From assembly GCA_903882745.1 (NCBI GenBank), contig CAIRYG010000014.1:186001-250000 (forward strand): DNA of 64,000 nt. Reading direction: 5' to 3'. The notes below the pieces were generated by a model. The model was given only the letters and a program-made list of their open reading frames with translations. It searched no databases and was not told where the DNA came from. The position numbers and the translations under genes were made by a program. Origin of the DNA: an uncultured Gemmatimonadota bacterium. GTDB lineage: Bacteria > Gemmatimonadota > Gemmatimonadetes > Gemmatimonadales > Gemmatimonadaceae. This document shows, piece after piece, positions 62,008 to 64,000 of the stretch; position 1 is the stretch's first letter; each line of letters opens with the position of its first letter.

Positions 62008-63585
62008 ATGGCGGACATGACCGTCCTCATCACGCTCACCGACGTCGAACCCGCCGTCCGCCTCAACGCACTGCTTGAGGCGGCCGGTATTGGCACCGTG
62101 ATGTGCTCCCCCATGGACGACATCGGCGCCGCGGTCCGCCGCGGCCGCCCCGATGTCATTGTCTTCACGGGGAACCTGCTCGACCCACAAACGCTCGCCC
62201 TGGTCCGCGCCCAACTCTGGAGTGGCGCCGCCGTGCTGGGGCTGGCCGACATTGGCGACCCGCAACTCGAAGCCCGACTCAAAGGGGTGGGCTTCAACGA
62301 CGTACTCACCAAACCGGTGAGCGCCGACGAACTCGCCACGCACGTCAAGGCGCTGCTCGAGCGCCGCCGCCTGGCCGAACAAACGGGGCTCTACGGCGAC
62401 TCCGAAGCGGTGCGCGAAGTGCTCGTCAAAGTCGAGCAGATCGCGCCAGTCTCAAGCACGGTGCTGATCGAAGGGGAATCGGGCACCGGCAAAGAACTGG
62501 TCGCGCGCGCGATCCACCGCCTGAGTCCTCGGCGTGCCAAGCCCTTCATTGCGGTGAATGTGGGCGCGCTCCCCGAAACGCTGCTCGAGAGCGAACTCTT
62601 TGGCCACGAGAAGGGTGCCTTTACCGGCGCCGCCGAACGGCGCATTGGCCGCTTTGAACTCGCCGACGGGGGCACGCTCTTTCTGGACGAGATCGGCGAG
62701 ATCCCGCAATCCACCCAAGTCAAGCTCTTACGCGTATTAGAAGAGCGCGAAGTGACCCGCGTGGGTGGCACCACACCGATCAAGGTGGATGTGCGCGTGG
62801 TGGCGGCCACCAACCGCGCCCTGCGCGACGCGGTGGAGCGCGGCACCTTCCGCAGCGACTTGTACTACCGCCTGAATGTGCTGCGCATTTACCTGCCGCC
62901 GCTCCGTGAGCGTCGCGACGACATTGTGATGCTGCTGCGCCGCTTTGTGCAGGAGTTCACGCAGACGCACGAGCGCGAGTTCCGCGGGATTTCGCCTGAA
63001 GCTCTTCAGGCGTTGGTGGACTACCCTTGGCCGGGCAATGTGCGCGAGCTGCGCAACTTGGTGGAGTCCATGGTGGTGCTGGCCACGGGGCGCGAGATCG
63101 GCGTGCAGGACATTCCGTCGCAGCTGCGTGGCACGGGGAGCGACCGGTTCTTGCCGGTGCACGTGGGCCCCATGATCCGCGAGGGGGAGCGCGCCGAGGG
63201 GCGCGAGTTGGAGTTTATTGTGCGGAGCTTGTTGGAGCTCAAGTTGCAGGTGGAGGAGCTGCGCCGACGGGTGGACGACGACCGCGCGCATTTCTCCTCG
63301 ATGGTTGCGATGGGGAGCGCCCCGGCCCCCGCGATGTACCCAGGGTTCCCGGTACTCGGCGGTGTTGAACCGCCCGCGCCGGCGGGGTCGGCGAATACCG
63401 TGACCATTACGCCGGGGATGACCATGGCCGAGATTGAGCGAGCGGCCATTGAGGCGGCGTTGCGGGAGAGTCGCGGGAATCGTCGTAAGGCGGCAGAGGT
63501 ATTGGCGATTGGTGAGCGGACGTTGTACCGCAAGCTGAAGGAGTACCATTTGCCGATGGGTCACTCGGGCAACGACAGCATGTAG
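62008..63585 (+). CDS. Sigma-54-dependent activator with degenerate receiver (NtrC-like)
   Basis: 525 residues from ATG 62008 (GGAG directly upstream). The N-terminal domain (1-120) has receiver shape and the late Lys (LTKPVSADEL) but lacks the phospho-Asp (VIVFTGNL) and the acidic pair, so it is probably not phosphorylated. The AAA+ domain has Walker A GESGTGKE (about 156-163), the sigma-54 loop GAFTGA (203-208), DEIGE, and WPGNVRELRN. A linker (about 400-470) and a Fis-type HTH (RKAAEVLAIGERTLYRKLKE) end the protein. It activates sigma-54 promoters by a cue other than phosphorylation. Confidence 0.93.
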   Translation: MADMTVLITLTDVEPAVRLNALLEAAGIGTVMCSPMDDIGAAVRRGRPDVIVFTGNLLDPQTLALVRAQLWSGAAVLGLADIGDPQLEARLKGVGFNDVLTKPVSADELATHVKALLERRRLAEQTGLYGDSEAVREVLVKVEQIAPVSSTVLIEGESGTGKELVARAIHRLSPRRAKPFIAVNVGALPETLLESELFGHEKGAFTGAAERRIGRFELADGGTLFLDEIGEIPQSTQVKLLRVLEEREVTRVGGTTPIKVDVRVVAATNRALRDAVERGTFRSDLYYRLNVLRIYLPPLRERRDDIVMLLRRFVQEFTQTHEREFRGISPEALQALVDYPWPGNVRELRNLVESMVVLATGREIGVQDIPSQLRGTGSDRFLPVHVGPMIREGERAEGRELEFIVRSLLELKLQVEELRRRVDDDRAHFSSMVAMGSAPAPAMYPGFPVLGGVEPPAPAGSANTVTITPGMTMAEIERAAIEAALRESRGNRRKAAEVLAIGERTLYRKLKEYHLPMGHSGNDSM

Positions 63586-63603
63586 GACTGTAGTACAAGA
63601 TGA

Positions 63604-63635
63604 CGGCTCCAGGGCAGCGTATTGGAGCCGGCTTT
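63604..63635 (+). terminator. Terminator after the sigma-54 activator
   Basis: CGGCTCCA pairs with TGGAGCCG around an 11-base loop, followed by GCTTT, 18 bases after the gene. Confidence 0.65.
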
Positions 63636-63745
63636 GTCACGCCCATAGGTCTGCGCAGCAGCTGTACAGTGCGAAAGTGAAAGTTCGGACAGAAGTACCA
63701 TTGCAGATATAGTGCGCCTTGTAGCTGACCGTATTCACGACACTT

Positions 63746-64000
63746 ATGCCAGAGCTGAAGCCGACGTCGATAGCGGGGAGTGTGTTGCCGTTGCAGGCCG
63801 CCGAGGAGTTGGTGGCCAGTTTGAGTGATGTGGTGAGTGCGCGGATCAGTTCGGATGCGAGTGGGGCGATTACGGCGATCCACGTGTTGGTGGGTGGTGC
63901 GACGGCGCCGAAGCAGATGGTGCGGAATATTGAGAGTGCGTTGATGGCGCAGCTTGGGTTGCGGGTGGACCACCGGAAGATCAGTGTGGCGCAGCAGGCT
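63746..64000 (+). CDS. Hypothetical protein, 3' partial
   Basis: An open frame of 85 codons from ATG 63746 running off the window end. The visible part contains LPLQAAEELVASLSDVVSA, then AIHVLVGGATAPKQMVRNIE and LGLRVDHRKISVAQ, which look like a small conserved alpha/beta domain rather than random translation. I cannot name the family. No ribosome site is obvious before the ATG. Confidence 0.6.
   Translation, partial: MPELKPTSIAGSVLPLQAAEELVASLSDVVSARISSDASGAITAIHVLVGGATAPKQMVRNIESALMAQLGLRVDHRKISVAQQA

Overview
The window is a stretch of chromosome from a high-GC, Gram-negative-type bacterium, densely packed with genes. The outer membrane is implied by a TonB-dependent receptor, a porin and a PilQ secretin. 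Many lipoproteins, M28/M20/S9 peptidases, two DUF5117/DUF4953-type metalloproteases and a DUF305-LVIVD pair together suggest a member of Gemmatimonadota. That assignment is inference from gene content; no rRNA is present. Genes within operons very often overlap by 4 bases (ATGA/GTGA), which helps to fix starts and exposes one frameshift.

Layout. 1-3.3 kb: a phosphodiester glycosidase (cut by the window edge), a YgiB-like lipoprotein with a YgiC-like ATP-grasp ligase, and an M28 peptidase. 3.3-10.2 kb (minus strand): a TonB-dependent receptor, then an overlapping operon of M20 amidohydrolase, PnuC, NadR-type kinase, histidine kinase and NarL-type regulator, which looks like NAD-precursor salvage with its own two-component system. 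10.4-11.7 kb: infA, a small membrane protein and an esterase. 11.9-18.4 kb: one free-standing receiver followed by four consecutive membrane histidine-kinase paralogues, in which the phospho-accepting His and the ATP-binding boxes are lost in complementary patterns. 18.4-23.2 kb: Hsp15, exported proteins, a metalloprotease and ArfB.

23.5-35.2 kb is a type IV pilus locus. A dolichol-phosphate-mannose-synthase-like GT2 and a TMTC-like membrane glycosyltransferase come first, followed by a Ser/Thr-rich pilin, PilV/PilW/PilX-like minor pilins (PilW-like frameshifted), pilMNOPQ, and then aroC-aroK translationally linked to pilQ. The order suggests O-glycosylated pili. 35.3-40.5 kb: topA, a porin and trmFO. 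About 40.5-43.4 kb is a compositionally distinct patch with a secreted trypsin-like protease and a lipoprotein. 43.4-48.7 kb: a deoxynucleoside kinase, xerC, an M23-like lipoprotein and an S9 peptidase. 48.8-57.0 kb: a second metalloprotease, a PLP-dependent dehydratase, a Uma2 nuclease, argF, and the DUF305 and LVIVD proteins. 57.1-64 kb: a peroxiredoxin, UbiB-like kinase, methyltransferase, a class II tRNA with the unexpected anticodon GCG, gcvT, a sigma-54 activator with a degenerate receiver, and a partial gene.

The strongest candidates for something undescribed are the four-kinase array (11.9-18.4 kb) and the Leu-like tRNA with an Arg-decoding anticodon (60572-60653). No rRNA, CRISPR array, insertion sequence or prophage was recognised.
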